The notes under the pieces were generated by a model. It did no database searches and was not told where the DNA came from. It was given only the letters and a program-made list of their open reading frames with translations. 64,000 bases of DNA. It comes from Gluconobacter frateurii (GTDB taxonomy: Bacteria; Pseudomonadota; Alphaproteobacteria; Acetobacterales; Acetobacteraceae). The translations under genes were made by a program, and so were the position numbers. Shown here piece by piece: positions 18,462 through 27,231 of the stretch (its first letter is position 1; each line of letters opens with the position of its first letter). The stretch is taken from positions 124,001-188,000 of the forward strand of contig NZ_BEWN01000004.1 in NCBI RefSeq assembly GCF_002723955.1. Direction: 5' to 3'.

Positions 18462-21123
18462 CACCGTAGTGACGAGCATCGTGCTGAACAGGAAGCGTCA
18501 GATCTGTTTCTCCAGAAACTGAAAGCCGACGCCGACGGGGAACCAGCATGAAGGCTGGAGTATCGCCCCCAAAACCGGTCTTCGGAGCATCGTTCTCAAA
18601 GGCAGGCGCCAGCTCAATGGATTTGCGAGTCTGAACCGGCTGAAGAGCGGGGACTTCTTCCGTGATAGAGACAGATGTCTCCATCACGTCATCCCGGCGG
18701 TTGCGCTTGCGACCACCACGGCGTCGTTTTCTGCGCTGTCCTTCCAAGTCGTCATCATTACTGGTTTCGACTGCGTTCTGTTGAGCCGGAAGAGGCTGCT
18801 TGGGCGCCATGATTGGACGACCGTTTTCGTCTTCCTGTGCCCAATCAACGGAGCGAATCTCAGGAACCTCAAGCCGTGCAATAACCTTGCCCGTTAGCGT
18901 CTCAATGGCCTCGAGCAGTCGACGATCACGCGGGCCAGCAATGCTGAATGCATGACCGTGCTTACCTGCACGGCCTGTCCGGCCGATGCGATGCACATAA
19001 TCTTCCGCATTGAAGGGAAGATCGAAATTGAAGACGTGAGAGAGGCCGCCAATGTCAATTCCGCGTGCGGCGACATCCGAGCAGACGAGAATTTTCAGCT
19101 CTCCTGACTTGAAGCTGTCTAGCGTCGAGAAGCGCAGGGACTGCGCCAGATCACCATGCAGGTGACCGGCTGCAAAGCCATGCTTCGTCAGGTAGCGCTG
19201 CAGCATGTCCACATCACGCTTGCGATTGCAGAACACGATTGCACTTTGAACATCCTGCGAGCGGAGGAGTTTACGAAGAGCTCGGCGCTTCTCGTCCTCT
19301 TCCACAACGATCAGCCCTTCTTCAATCGTCGTTGCTACGGAAGAAGGGCGTGAGACCGTAATCTGCACCGGGTTGTTCAGAAACGCGTCCGCCAAACGAC
19401 GGATTTCTGGAGCCATTGTCGCCGAGAAGAACAATGTCTGACGGTTCCGGGGCAGCAGACCGACAATTTTCTCAATGTCAGGAATGAAGCCCATGTCCAG
19501 CATACGATCTGCCTCGTCGATCACGAGCGTGCTCGTCTGCGTTAGCAGGAGGCCACCGCGACCAAACAGGTCAAGAAGACGACCAGGTGTCGCAATGAGG
19601 ACATCTACACCGCGGTTCAGCACCTCTCGCTGCTCAGCCATGCTTTCGCCACCGATCAGCAGCGCATGGGTCAGTCGGAGATATTTGCCGTAGAGCTTGA
19701 AGTTATCGGCCACCTGCAATGCAAGTTCCCGTGTCGGTTCAAGAATGAGCGAACGGGGCATTCTTGCACGAGCGCGGGACCCCGAGAGCTTCTCAAGCAT
19801 GGGCAGCGTAAAGGAGGCTGTCTTTCCAGTGCCAGTCTGGGCCACACCCAATACATCGTGGCCTTTCAGGACTTCAGGAATTGCCTGCGCCTGAATTGGA
19901 GTCGGATGTTCGTATCCCAGCTCCTGAATAGCCCGCATGATGGGTTCTGCAAGGCCCAGATCTGCAAAGCGTGGCTGATCGGCAAGTGCCTTCGGTGTTT
20001 CAGAAGGCTCCGGTGCTGCAGGCGATGTCGTGTCGATTTCCACGACAGCTGCAACTTCAGTTACGGGGGTTTCTACGGATACTTCGACAGGACGAGAATT
20101 TTTTCTTGGTCGCCCACGACGTGAGGGGGCTTTGGTCGTCTCGACTGCGGAACTCGTTGGTAGCTCAGAGTTTTCTACGCTAACTGATGCTATTTCTTCT
20201 GCAACGGGTGTCGGTTCAGGAACGTGCTTTGGTTTCCGTCCGCGCTTTTTAGGCGCTGAGTTGGGAACATTTTCAGTTACAGCTATTGCGTTGGGTCTAC
20301 GGCCACGACGTGCTTTGGGAGTTTCAGCAGCAACAGGTTCTTCGACAGCTGGAGTGTCCTCAACAACTATCTTGGGCTTGCGTCCGCGCTTCTTAGGCGC
20401 TGTGGAGGTACTATCTTCCGTGGTGACCTCAGCCACCACTTTGGGTTTCCGACCACGACGCGGTTTAGCCGCTTCAACGGCCGCAGGTTCTTTGATAGCT
20501 GGAGTTTCCTCAACAGCGACCTTTGGCTTCCGTCCACGTTTCTTTGGCGCCGGAGGAATATTCTCTTCTGCTACAGGTTCAATGGTAGCAGTTTTAGGCT
20601 TCCGGCCCCTACGTTTTGGTGCGGGAGAATCGGGAATTTCTTGAGATGCTGTTTCAGCCACGTCTTCGACAACGCTGTCGGCTTTGCGCGTCCGACGGCG
20701 TGATGGAAGAACAGCCTCGGCTGTAGTGTCGTCGGTCTGCGCTTTTGTGGACCGGGTACGACGAACCCGAGTCGGCTCCGCAGAATCGGTTTCCGTTTCG
20801 GATGCGATCTTTTCTGCTGTCTTTGCACGGCGGCGAACCGGCGTGGTGGCTGTCTCAGTGGCAGCCTTTTCCGCAGCGACGCGGCGGACGCGCGCCTTCT
20901 TTTCCGTAGCGGCCGGCTCGGAGGTCACCGCATCTAGGCCCTCTGTCTCGGTCGTTGAATTCTTGGTTGCCTTTGCACGAACGCCAGCGGGACGGCCGCG
21001 TTTTGCAGGGGCAGAGGTACGGGACTTGGAAGGACCGGAGGTCGTTTTCGCGCTCAAATGACTCTCGAGACTCTCGTTGACGGCACAGACCTGACGGACT
21101 GGGCCGGAGTTGAGGGCGGGCAC
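18454..21123 (-). CDS. DEAD-box RNA helicase with AT-hook-rich N-terminal extension
   Basis: The C-terminal part (about 385-760) is a complete RhlE-like DEAD-box helicase: Q motif near 404-412, AQTGTGKT, EPTREL, ATPGR, VIDEADRMLD, FSAT, SDVAARGID and HRIGRTGRAG. The tail after it holds a basic QRRKRRRGGRKRNRR stretch. The first 380 residues are low-complexity and rich in Ala, Glu, Pro and Lys, with about eight AT-hook-like cores (RGRKPK or RGRP). RNA unwinding in ribosome biogenesis or mRNA turnover is the family role; DNA binding by the tail is an inference. The listed start is GTG; a TTG at 21057 (giving SAKTTSG...) is a plausible alternative. Confidence 0.88.
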   Translation of the reverse strand: MPALNSGPVRQVCAVNESLESHLSAKTTSGPSKSRTSAPAKRGRPAGVRAKATKNSTTETEGLDAVTSEPAATEKKARVRRVAAEKAATETATTPVRRRAKTAEKIASETETDSAEPTRVRRTRSTKAQTDDTTAEAVLPSRRRTRKADSVVEDVAETASQEIPDSPAPKRRGRKPKTATIEPVAEENIPPAPKKRGRKPKVAVEETPAIKEPAAVEAAKPRRGRKPKVVAEVTTEDSTSTAPKKRGRKPKIVVEDTPAVEEPVAAETPKARRGRRPNAIAVTENVPNSAPKKRGRKPKHVPEPTPVAEEIASVSVENSELPTSSAVETTKAPSRRGRPRKNSRPVEVSVETPVTEVAAVVEIDTTSPAAPEPSETPKALADQPRFADLGLAEPIMRAIQELGYEHPTPIQAQAIPEVLKGHDVLGVAQTGTGKTASFTLPMLEKLSGSRARARMPRSLILEPTRELALQVADNFKLYGKYLRLTHALLIGGESMAEQREVLNRGVDVLIATPGRLLDLFGRGGLLLTQTSTLVIDEADRMLDMGFIPDIEKIVGLLPRNRQTLFFSATMAPEIRRLADAFLNNPVQITVSRPSSVATTIEEGLIVVEEDEKRRALRKLLRSQDVQSAIVFCNRKRDVDMLQRYLTKHGFAAGHLHGDLAQSLRFSTLDSFKSGELKILVCSDVAARGIDIGGLSHVFNFDLPFNAEDYVHRIGRTGRAGKHGHAFSIAGPRDRRLLEAIETLTGKVIARLEVPEIRSVDWAQEDENGRPIMAPKQPLPAQQNAVETSNDDDLEGQRRKRRRGGRKRNRRDDVMETSVSITEEVPALQPVQTRKSIELAPAFENDAPKTGFGGDTPAFMLVPRRRRLSVSGETDLTLPVQHDARHYGDE
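20101..20613 (-). repeat. Degenerate coding repeat of AT-hook motifs in the helicase N-terminus
   Basis: Seven AT-hook-like motifs, five of them with the core RGRKPK, recur every 20-43 residues (mostly 23-27) between residues 171 and 341, each followed by an acidic/proline linker such as VEETPA or VEDTPA. The spacing suggests expansion by duplication of a roughly 75-base unit. Confidence 0.75.
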
Positions 21124-21212
21124 GTGTCCCGCAACTTTAAATTGGTGCGTTATCGGCTAAACGCTGGAAAAGCAAGCGATACAGCCCATGAAGCGCCATA
21201 TCGCTACCACAA

Positions 21213-21665
21213 TCACATGCCGTGCGCCATGGCTGCAATCAGAATGTTCAGAAGACCTAGTCCCGCCATCAGGACGGTCCTGTTGCGCAGAGTGTCAAAA
21301 ATGGCTGCCTGTGGGCGGAGCGCCCGTCTGGCGCGCAGGAAGGGGCCACGGGCAGTGGTAATGAAAACGATCGCCATTGCGATACCGATCAATTGCATAG
21401 CGTTGATCGTCCAGTTCACGGCGCCAAAGCCACCTTCATGGATTACCAGCGCCCAGCCGCTGACCAGCGAAAACGGTACAACCTGCCAGAGTCCCTTGAA
21501 GAACCGGGTGTAGTTCTGCAGCAGAACGGATGCGCGTGGCCCGGGATCAAGCAAGCCAACCGTGGAGCGGACGACCAAGGCTGAATAGATGGAACCACCA
21601 ATCCAGTAAGTCATGCAGAGAAGATGGATTGCGAGCACAAGGCTCCAGACAATTGAACCGGTCAT
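21213..21665 (-). CDS. Small four-helix membrane protein (CopD-like)
   Basis: This 150-residue protein has four predicted membrane helices, starting MTGSIVWSLVLAIHLLCMTYWIGGSIYSALVV. The early His-x7-Gly pattern and overall shape resemble the CopD or cytochrome-b561-like four-helix families, but no clear set of haem or copper ligands is visible and I cannot assign a function. It lies upstream of the helicase gene on the same strand and is divergent from nnr. Confidence 0.65.
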   Translation of the reverse strand: MTGSIVWSLVLAIHLLCMTYWIGGSIYSALVVRSTVGLLDPGPRASVLLQNYTRFFKGLWQVVPFSLVSGWALVIHEGGFGAVNWTINAMQLIGIAMAIVFITTARGPFLRARRALRPQAAIFDTLRNRTVLMAGLGLLNILIAAMAHGM

Positions 21666-21821
21666 TGATCCTCATCATGGTCAGGTGCGTAAAGGAAAGG
21701 CAGGGCTTATCCCTGACGTGTCGTTGCAAGATTACCCGACCCCATCGTCAGAAGGCCATAGGGAACGCGGGAGTGCTCTCTGCTTTCTGTAAACAGTGAT
21801 GCCATCAGGAGAAACATAATC

Positions 21822-23291
21822 GTGTCCTCATATCCATTTGCCCTGCTGACACCTCAAGAAAGCGACATGATGGATCATGCTGCTTCAGCGGTAGTTCCCG
21901 TTTCTCAACTGATGGAAAATGCGGGATGGGCAGTTGCGCGCGCCATCCGCAAGCGGTTCGCACCCTGTCGGGTCGCTGTGGTGTGCGGTCCGGGAAATAA
22001 TGGCGGGGATGGTTATGTCGTTGCCCGACTTCTTGCTCAGTGGGGGTGGCCAGTGCGTGTCGTGGCGATGGCGGCTCCCAGAGAGGGGAGCCCCGCTTAT
22101 GATGCTGCCAGTCACTGGAATGGGCCAGTACTGCCGTTCGATGTCCGCTCTGTTGAAGGGGCCGATATGGTTGTGGATGCCGTTTTTGGCTCAGGCCTCA
22201 AACGAGCTGTTCAGGAGAACGTAGCAACCGTATTGCAGGCCGTTCCTCTTCGGGTCGCCATTGATATGCCGAGTGGAGTGTCCGGGCTGACAGGTGAGCT
22301 GCTGGGGCAGGCGCAGTCCTGTGCGTTGACTGTAACGTTCGTTCGCCCGCGTCCGGGGCATCTGCTTGAGCCGGGTAAAGGTCTGTGCGGAGAGCTGGTC
22401 TGTGCGGACATTGGTATGCCCGCAGAGGCATGGCATGGGCTTGCGCCGAAAATCAGCCTGAACTGGCCTGGTCTTTGGACGCTCCCCGTCTCCGAAGACG
22501 GAGATTACAAATATCGTCGGGGTGTCGTGAGCGTGTGTAGCGGAACTGTTATGCCGGGAGCGACGCGGCTGGCTGCAAAGGCTGCACGTCGGACTGGTGC
22601 GGGGCTCGTCAGGATTGCAGCAGGCAAGGCTGCGGAGGCATACCGACTCGGTGATCCCGGATTGATTGTCGATGATGGGCCGTTGTCATCGCTTTTGGAA
22701 GATCAGCGGCGAAAAGTCTGGATCTGTGGGCCGGGCCTGACACCTGATGAAGTGGCAGAGGTGCTGCCTGAACTTCTGGAGGGCAACCGAACTGTCCTGG
22801 CAGATGCAGGAGCGCTTGCATGGGGCGCTGAAGATCTTTCCCGCCTAAAGGGGGTTGCGGCCGTTACCCCCCATATCGGGGAATTTAGGAAGCTGTTCGG
22901 CCCGGTTGAGGGAAGTCGGCCGGATGCGGCTCTCGCTGCGGCACGACAGCTTAATGCGGTTATGGTCATGAAAGGGCCGGATACCATTATTGCGGCACCT
23001 GACGGCCGGATTGCCATCAATGCACATGCGACATCCGCACTGGCGACCGCCGGATCGGGTGACACACTGACCGGCGTGATCGCAACCCTCATGGCGGCGG
23101 GGATGGACGTCTGGGAAGCCTGTTGTGCGGGTGTGTGGCTGCATGGGGAAGCAGGAATACAGGCCGCCAGGCAGCATGGTGGTTGGCCCGTGGCAGAGGA
23201 TCTGGATCTTCCGCTGGGAGCCGCCCGGAGGCGTGCAACAGAGCTTTCCGAGGCCGATTTAAGCAAAAACCCGGTGGCCGCCCTGTTGTGA
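21822..23291 (+). CDS. nnr: Bifunctional NAD(P)H-hydrate repair enzyme
   Basis: The 489-residue protein joins an N-terminal NAD(P)HX epimerase (YjeF_N; VVCGPGNNGGDGYVVARLL and IDMPSGVSG) to a C-terminal ADP-dependent NAD(P)HX dehydratase of the ribokinase-like fold (TPHIGEFRKLFG, VMKGPDTIIAAPDGR, ATAGSGDTLTGVIA). Together they repair hydrated NADH and NADPH in the cytosol. The start is GTG, nine bases after AGGAG at 21808-21812. It is followed by the tRNA-Leu promoter, which overlaps its stop codon. Confidence 0.95.
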   Translation: MSSYPFALLTPQESDMMDHAASAVVPVSQLMENAGWAVARAIRKRFAPCRVAVVCGPGNNGGDGYVVARLLAQWGWPVRVVAMAAPREGSPAYDAASHWNGPVLPFDVRSVEGADMVVDAVFGSGLKRAVQENVATVLQAVPLRVAIDMPSGVSGLTGELLGQAQSCALTVTFVRPRPGHLLEPGKGLCGELVCADIGMPAEAWHGLAPKISLNWPGLWTLPVSEDGDYKYRRGVVSVCSGTVMPGATRLAAKAARRTGAGLVRIAAGKAAEAYRLGDPGLIVDDGPLSSLLEDQRRKVWICGPGLTPDEVAEVLPELLEGNRTVLADAGALAWGAEDLSRLKGVAAVTPHIGEFRKLFGPVEGSRPDAALAAARQLNAVMVMKGPDTIIAAPDGRIAINAHATSALATAGSGDTLTGVIATLMAAGMDVWEACCAGVWLHGEAGIQAARQHGGWPVAEDLDLPLGAARRRATELSEADLSKNPVAALL

Positions 23292-23313
23292 AGTAGCGTG
23301 TCATGCGCTAAAG
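23286..23313 (+). promoter_or_regulatory. Putative promoter of tRNA-Leu (and possibly tig)
   Basis: TTGTGA at 23286-23291 and CTAAAG at 23308-23313 are separated by 16 bases, about 50 bases upstream of the tRNA. A short hairpin (GGTTCG with CGAACC, 23327-23344) lies in the leader. Inferred from consensus only. Confidence 0.35.
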
Positions 23314-23360
23314 GCCGCGCTTCCAAGGTTCGGTAACACGAACCCCGGAGACGGGGCTGA

Positions 23361-23445
<85 letters not shown>

Positions 23446-23501
23446 ACCCGGTTTCCTGAGAAGAGATTTTAACTTACCCGACCGAGAGGATCGCCTGGCT
23501 C

Positions 23502-24833
23502 ATGCAGGTTACGCCCACGCTCAACGAAGGACTTAAGCGCGCCTTCACTGTCGTTGTTCCGTCTGCCGACCTGCAGGCTCGTCGTGAAGCCCGACTCGCT
23601 GAAGTTGCGCGCACGATCAAGCTTCCGGGCTTCCGTCCGGGCAAGGTTCCGGCCTCTCTCGTCAAGCAGCGTCACGGTGCTGCCGTCAACGCAGAGCTGA
23701 TGGAAGAAGTCATCAACGACACCGTTGGCAAGCTGGTACAGGAACAGGACGTTCGGCCGGCAATGCAGCCGAAGGTCGAACTAGTTTCCGCTCCAGAGTC
23801 CGACGGCGATCTTGAGTTCAAGATCGAGATGGAAATTCTGCCGGAAATCGGCGTTCCGGATCTGTCCGGTCTGAAGCTGACGCGTCTGACCTCCAAGGTT
23901 GACGAAGACGTTGTGAACAAGGCTCTGGCTGACCTTGCTCGTCGTAGCCGCAAGTTTGACGCTATCGAAGAAGATCGTGCTGCCGTAAAGGGCGACGTAG
24001 TCTGCGTTGACTTCGTGGGCAAGCTTGATGGCACGCCGTTCGACGGTGGCACGGCTGAAGATGTGAACGTCGAAATCGGTGGTGAAGGCTTCATCCCGGG
24101 TTTTGCCGAGCAGATGGAAGGCATGAAGGCTGGGGAAGAACGCGTTATCAACGTGACGTTCCCGGAAGACTATCAGGCTGAAGAACTGGCTGGTAAGGCC
24201 GTGACCTTCGACATCAAGGCGAAGTCCCTGAAGAAGCCTGTTGATCCGGAAATCAACGACGATCTGGCCAAGGAGATCGGTCTCGATAGCATCGAGCAGA
24301 TCCGTTCCCTGATCACGGAGCAGGCTGAAGGCGAGTACAAGCAGCTTTCCCGTCTGCGCATCAAGCGCGAGCTTCTGGACGCACTGTCCGAGAAGACCGA
24401 CTTTGAAGCACCGCAGAGCATGGTTGATGCAGAGTTTGGTCAGATCTGGGCCCGCGTCGAGCAGGACCGTGAAGCCGGTCGTATGGACGAAGAAGACGCA
24501 GGCAAGGACGAAGAGACCCTGCGTGCAGATTACCGTCGCATTGCAGAGCGTCGCGTGAAGCTGGGTCTTCTGCTGGCTGAAATCGGCCGCAAGCAGGAAA
24601 TCCAGGTCTCCCGCGAAGAACTGCTGGGTGCAATGCAGCAGGAAGCCCAGCGTTACCCGGGCCAGGAAAAGATGGTTTTCGAGTTCTTCTCCAAGAACCC
24701 GCAGGCTGTTGAGGGTCTCCGTGGCCCGATCCTGGAAAACAAGGTTGTTGACTATCTGATCGAGCTGGCTGATGTCACCGAGAAAGAAGTCACGCCGGAA
24801 GAACTCGCAGAAATCCCGCCTGCAGAGCTCTGA
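23502..24833 (+). CDS. tig: Trigger factor (ribosome-associated chaperone, PPIase)
   Basis: The 443-residue chaperone binds ribosomal protein L23 at the exit tunnel. The ribosome-binding signature is seen in KLPGFRPGKVPASLV. The central FKBP-type PPIase domain shows GDVVCVDFVGKLDGTPFDGG and FIPGFAEQMEGMKAGEER, and the long helical C-terminal arms follow. Start ATG 23502 gives the family N-terminus MQVTPTLNEGLKR. Codon use is strongly biased, as expected for an abundant protein. It precedes clpP and clpX, the usual bacterial order, and ends at an intrinsic terminator. Confidence 0.97.
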   Translation: MQVTPTLNEGLKRAFTVVVPSADLQARREARLAEVARTIKLPGFRPGKVPASLVKQRHGAAVNAELMEEVINDTVGKLVQEQDVRPAMQPKVELVSAPESDGDLEFKIEMEILPEIGVPDLSGLKLTRLTSKVDEDVVNKALADLARRSRKFDAIEEDRAAVKGDVVCVDFVGKLDGTPFDGGTAEDVNVEIGGEGFIPGFAEQMEGMKAGEERVINVTFPEDYQAEELAGKAVTFDIKAKSLKKPVDPEINDDLAKEIGLDSIEQIRSLITEQAEGEYKQLSRLRIKRELLDALSEKTDFEAPQSMVDAEFGQIWARVEQDREAGRMDEEDAGKDEETLRADYRRIAERRVKLGLLLAEIGRKQEIQVSREELLGAMQQEAQRYPGQEKMVFEFFSKNPQAVEGLRGPILENKVVDYLIELADVTEKEVTPEELAEIPPAEL

Positions 24834-24853
24834 GAGCACTGACGCAGGAAAGG

Positions 24854-24880
24854 CGGGCACTCCTCGGAGTGCCCGTTTTG
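24854..24880 (+). terminator. Intrinsic terminator after tig
   Basis: A 10-bp perfect stem (24854-24863 with 24866-24875) with a two-base gap is followed by TTTT. Confidence 0.75.
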
Positions 24881-24964
24881 CTGTCTGCTCCCTTTGACGG
24901 AACGCTCTCCCGGGTCCATGTTAGAGAGTACAGACAGCCCATCGGGCATTGAGGAACAGACAGT

Positions 24965-25609
24965 ATGACCATTGGGGACCGCGATCCCGTCGAGGTGTTC
25001 AACAACTCTCTGGTGCCGATGGTAGTCGAGCAGACTGCCCGCGGAGAGCGAGCTTTCGACATTTTTTCACGTCTCCTTCAGGAGCGTATCATCTTCCTGA
25101 CCGGTCCGGTTTACGATCAGGTTGCTTCCCTGATCAGTGCACAGCTCCTTTATCTTGAGAGCGTGAACCCGACCAAGGAAATCTCTTTTTATATCAATAG
25201 TCCGGGCGGTGTCGTTTCTGCCGGTCTCGCGATCTATGACACGATGCAGTATATCCGTTGCCCGGTTAGCACGGTCTGTATCGGTCAGGCGGCATCCATG
25301 GGCTCGCTTCTTCTTGCTGGTGGCGAGAAGGGGCATCGGTACTGCCTTCCGAATGCGCGTGTGATGGTGCATCAACCCTCTGGTGGTGCACAGGGTCAGG
25401 CGTCTGATATCGAAATTCAGGCTCGTGAAATCCTACTGATCCGTCAGCGCCTGAACGAGATCTATCGTGAGCACACGGGGCAGACGCTGGAAGAAATCGA
25501 GCGCAAGCTCGAGCGTGACAGCTATCTGTCCGCAGAGGAAGCAAAGGAATTTGGTCTGATCGATGCGGTTGTACGGCGTCATCCCAATGTGGCCGCAAGC
25601 CAGGACTAA
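24965..25609 (+). CDS. clpP: ATP-dependent Clp protease proteolytic subunit
   Basis: This 214-residue serine peptidase forms the tetradecameric chamber that degrades substrates unfolded by ClpX or ClpA. Catalytic Ser lies in [12 protein letters not shown], His in [15 protein letters not shown], and the Asp toward the end of the next helix region. FYINSPGG is the conserved strand. An AG-rich stretch at 24951-24959 precedes the ATG. A strong terminator separates it from clpX, so the two genes are probably independently transcribed. Confidence 0.97.
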   Translation: MTIGDRDPVEVFNNSLVPMVVEQTARGERAFDIFSRLLQERIIFLTGPVYDQVASLISAQLLYLESVNPTKEISFYINSPGGVVSAGLAIYDTMQYIRCPVSTVCIGQAASMGSLLLAGGEKGHRYCLPNARVMVHQPSGGAQGQASDIEIQAREILLIRQRLNEIYREHTGQTLEEIERKLERDSYLSAEEAKEFGLIDAVVRRHPNVAASQD

Positions 25610-25654
25610 GTTCATTTATAAGGTGAGGGGGGCTGGTTGCTCCCCTTGGAATGG

Positions 25655-25685
25655 AAAAGCGGCATCCCGATATGCCGCTTTTCAT
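25655..25685 (+). terminator. Intrinsic terminator after clpP
   Basis: The 11-base arms AAAAGCGGCAT and ATGCCGCTTTT (25655-25665 with 25672-25682) pair perfectly around a six-base loop. Confidence 0.8.
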
Positions 25686-25808
25686 GTCTTGGAGCTGTAT
25701 GCTCCGGGGTTGCCGAAGGCTGAGACCTCGGCCTAAAGTTTTTAAGTGCTTCCGCATGTCTGCTGCCGAAAGCGGTCGGTGCGTGCGTGAGGGGAAAGAG
25801 GAACAGCG

Positions 25809-27074
25809 ATGAGCAACAAATCCGGCGATTCCAAAAACACCCTGTATTGCTCGTTCTGTGGGAAATCCCAGCACGAAGTTCGCAAGCTGATCGCTGGTCC
25901 GACAGTTTTCATCTGTGATGAATGCGTCGAGCTTTGCATGGATATCATTCGCGAGGAGCACAAGACGCACCTCGTGAAGTCTCGTGACGGTGTTCCGACA
26001 CCGAAAGAAATCTGCAAGGTCCTGGATGATTACGTAATCGGGCAGTTTGAGGCCAAGCGTGCGCTTTCGGTTGCCGTTCACAATCACTACAAGCGTCTTG
26101 CTCACGCTCAGAAGAACAGTGACATCGAAATCGCGAAGTCCAACATCCTTCTGATTGGCCCGACCGGTTCCGGTAAGACCCTTCTTGCGCAGACGCTGGC
26201 CCGTATTCTCGACGTCCCATTCACAATGGCGGATGCTACGACGCTGACTGAAGCCGGCTACGTGGGTGAAGACGTCGAAAACATCATTCTGAAACTGCTG
26301 CAATCTGCGGACTACAATGTAGAACGCGCGCAGCGTGGCATTGTCTATATCGACGAAATCGACAAGATTTCCCGCAAGTCCGACAATCCTTCCATCACCC
26401 GTGACGTTTCGGGTGAAGGTGTGCAGCAGGCTCTGCTGAAACTGATGGAAGGGACGGTTGCGTCCGTTCCTCCGCAGGGTGGCCGTAAGCATCCGCAACA
26501 GGAATTCCTGCAGGTTGATACCACGAACATGCTGTTCATCTGTGGTGGTGCTTTTGCAGGGCTAGACAAGATCATTTCCGCACGTGGCAAAGGGTCCGGC
26601 ATCGGGTTTGGTGCAGATGTGCGTTCGGATGACGAACGTCGTCTGGGTGCCATTCTCCAGACAGTAGAACCTGAAGATCTGCTGAAGTTCGGTCTGATTC
26701 CGGAGTTCATCGGTCGTCTGCCGGTTATTGCCGCGCTGAACGATCTCGATGAAGCTGCGCTGATCCAGATTCTGAGCAAGCCTAAGAATGCTCTGACCAA
26801 GCAGTACGGGCGCCTGTTCGAAATGGAGGGGGTTAAGCTGTCCTTCACGGAAGATGCACTTTCTGGCATCGCGAAGCGTGCGATCGAGCGCAAGACCGGT
26901 GCTCGTGGGCTTCGCTCCATCATGGAAAACATCCTGCTGGGAACGATGTTCGATCTTCCCGGGCTGGAAGGTGTTGAGGAAGTCGTCATCAATCGTGAAG
27001 TGGCGGAGAGCAAGGCCAACCCGGTTTATGTGTACGGGAAGGGTAAAAGCGAGCCGACTGAACAGTCTGCTTAA
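25809..27074 (+). CDS. clpX: ATP-dependent Clp protease unfoldase ClpX
   Basis: This 421-residue AAA+ unfoldase feeds substrates, including SmpB/tmRNA-tagged proteins, to ClpP. The N-terminal zinc domain has two CxxC pairs (CSFCGKS and CDECVELC). The AAA+ core shows [16 protein letters not shown], the pore loop GYVGEDVEN, Walker [12 protein letters not shown] and the C-terminal [12 protein letters not shown]. The ClpP-binding IGF-type loop corresponds to [10 protein letters not shown]. SmpB, which acts upstream in tagging, is encoded at 58.5 kb in the same window. Confidence 0.97.
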   Translation: MSNKSGDSKNTLYCSFCGKSQHEVRKLIAGPTVFICDECVELCMDIIREEHKTHLVKSRDGVPTPKEICKVLDDYVIGQFEAKRALSVAVHNHYKRLAHAQKNSDIEIAKSNILLIGPTGSGKTLLAQTLARILDVPFTMADATTLTEAGYVGEDVENIILKLLQSADYNVERAQRGIVYIDEIDKISRKSDNPSITRDVSGEGVQQALLKLMEGTVASVPPQGGRKHPQQEFLQVDTTNMLFICGGAFAGLDKIISARGKGSGIGFGADVRSDDERRLGAILQTVEPEDLLKFGLIPEFIGRLPVIAALNDLDEAALIQILSKPKNALTKQYGRLFEMEGVKLSFTEDALSGIAKRAIERKTGARGLRSIMENILLGTMFDLPGLEGVEEVVINREVAESKANPVYVYGKGKSEPTEQSA

Positions 27075-27082
27075 AGATGTCG

Positions 27083-27112
27083 AAAAGGCCGTCTTGTCAG
27101 TCGGCCTTTTTG
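27083..27112 (+). terminator. Intrinsic terminator after clpX
   Basis: Arms AAAAGGCCG (27083-27091) and CGGCCTTTT (27102-27110) pair around a ten-base loop and end in a T run. Confidence 0.75.
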
Positions 27113-27231
27113 TCACAACATTGAAGACAGACGCTGTCTGAATTCGTGCCTTTCTGCATGAAGAGACATTACGGTGCTCGCGCTGCCAGGCGGGCGGGGG
27201 CCGTAAGATCGTCCCTACGGAGATCAAGTGA

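Noticed and set aside
27125-27139. Small palindrome AGACAG-N3-CTGTCT upstream of lon
   Set aside because: Short arms with no known matching regulator and no clear relation to a promoter; likely chance.
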